From assembly GCA_045632125.1 (NCBI GenBank), contig JAZQWC010000079.1, positions 1 to 29,352 of the forward strand: DNA of 29,352 nucleotides, in the 5' to 3' direction. Shown one piece after another: positions 29,292-29,352 of the stretch (positions are counted from its first letter, which is position 1; the number at the start of each line of letters is the position of its first letter). Under the pieces are notes generated by a model that was not told where the DNA came from, ran no database searches, and saw only the letters and a program-made list of their open reading frames with translations. The position numbers were made by a program, and so were the translations under genes. Origin of the DNA: CALWPV01 sp045632125 (GTDB lineage: Bacteria; Bacillota; Clostridia; Lachnospirales; Bianqueaceae).

Positions 29292-29346
29292 GAGCTTTAA
29301 TATGTATTGTTCGCACAGAAAGGCATTACAAAACACATTAAAGCTC
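29292..29346 (-). terminator. Large-loop terminator at the right edge
   Basis: GAGCTTTAAT (29292-29301) pairs with ATTAAAGCTC (29337-29346), extendable to 14 bp with one mismatch, around a loop of about 27 nt. On the minus strand it is followed by TTTTTT and on the plus strand by GTTTTT, so it can act both ways. It probably ends a minus-strand gene lying beyond the window. The loop carries a third exact copy of TTTTGTAATG (29324-29333, minus strand). Confidence 0.65.
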
Positions 29347-29352
29347 GTTTTT

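Overview
The window looks like chromosomal DNA of a low-to-mid-GC Firmicute of class Clostridia, most likely a gut Lachnospiraceae-type organism. The evidence is strong AGGAGG ribosome binding sites, near-consensus TTGACA-17-TATAAT promoters, U-tract terminators, tRNA genes without encoded CCA, a lipobox-bearing NagZ-type glycosidase, class C sortases and a SipW-type signal peptidase. No transposase, phage gene or CRISPR array is visible.

Region 1 (1-5823, nearly all minus strand) is housekeeping and small-molecule metabolism. It holds the start of an Opp/Dpp-type ABC permease, a small one-helix membrane protein, a MATE efflux pump, a ROK-family regulator, a secreted NagZ-like beta-N-acetylglucosaminidase lipoprotein, an acyl carrier protein and a single-domain rhodanese. 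Region 2 (5938-10950, plus strand) begins at a strong promoter. It encodes a PP2C-type phosphatase fused to a membrane helix and a LysM-like tail, an HtrA protease with a PDZ domain, an orphan response regulator with Glu at the phosphorylation site, an RdgB/HAM1 nucleotide pyrophosphatase and a YfcE-type phosphodiesterase. Region 3 (11004-11617, minus) is a five-tRNA operon (Pro-Arg-His-Gln-Lys) with a consensus promoter and a textbook terminator. Region 4 (11642-14591, plus) has a metallophosphoesterase/PQQ-propeller protein followed by an unrecognised 274-residue protein.

Region 5 (14561-29352, minus) is the most interesting part: about 14.5 kb devoted to building a surface fibre. In order of transcription it encodes a SARP/BTAD-type regulator with a degenerate GGDEF-like tail, a 150-residue protein ending in a short 'WQG' domain, a promoter with tandem 10-bp direct repeats, a 68-residue stand-alone WQG protein, a 1481-residue LPSTG-anchored adhesin with two VWA modules, an LPGTG major pilin, two class C sortases, a pilin-like protein with no anchor, two small proteins with SipW/TasA-type signal sequences, two membrane-anchored surface proteins and finally a SipW-type signal peptidase. 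Between the two sortases and from the pilin-like protein onward the genes overlap or lie within 2-35 nt.

This locus joins two assembly logics usually discussed separately: sortase-polymerised pili, and SipW-processed TasA/camelysin-like fibres. The inference is that the BTAD regulator switches on the operon through the direct-repeat promoter, the class C sortases polymerise the major pilin and cap it with the VWA adhesin, and SipW matures the TasA-like subunits. The WQG proteins have no known role; their position suggests regulation or assembly control.
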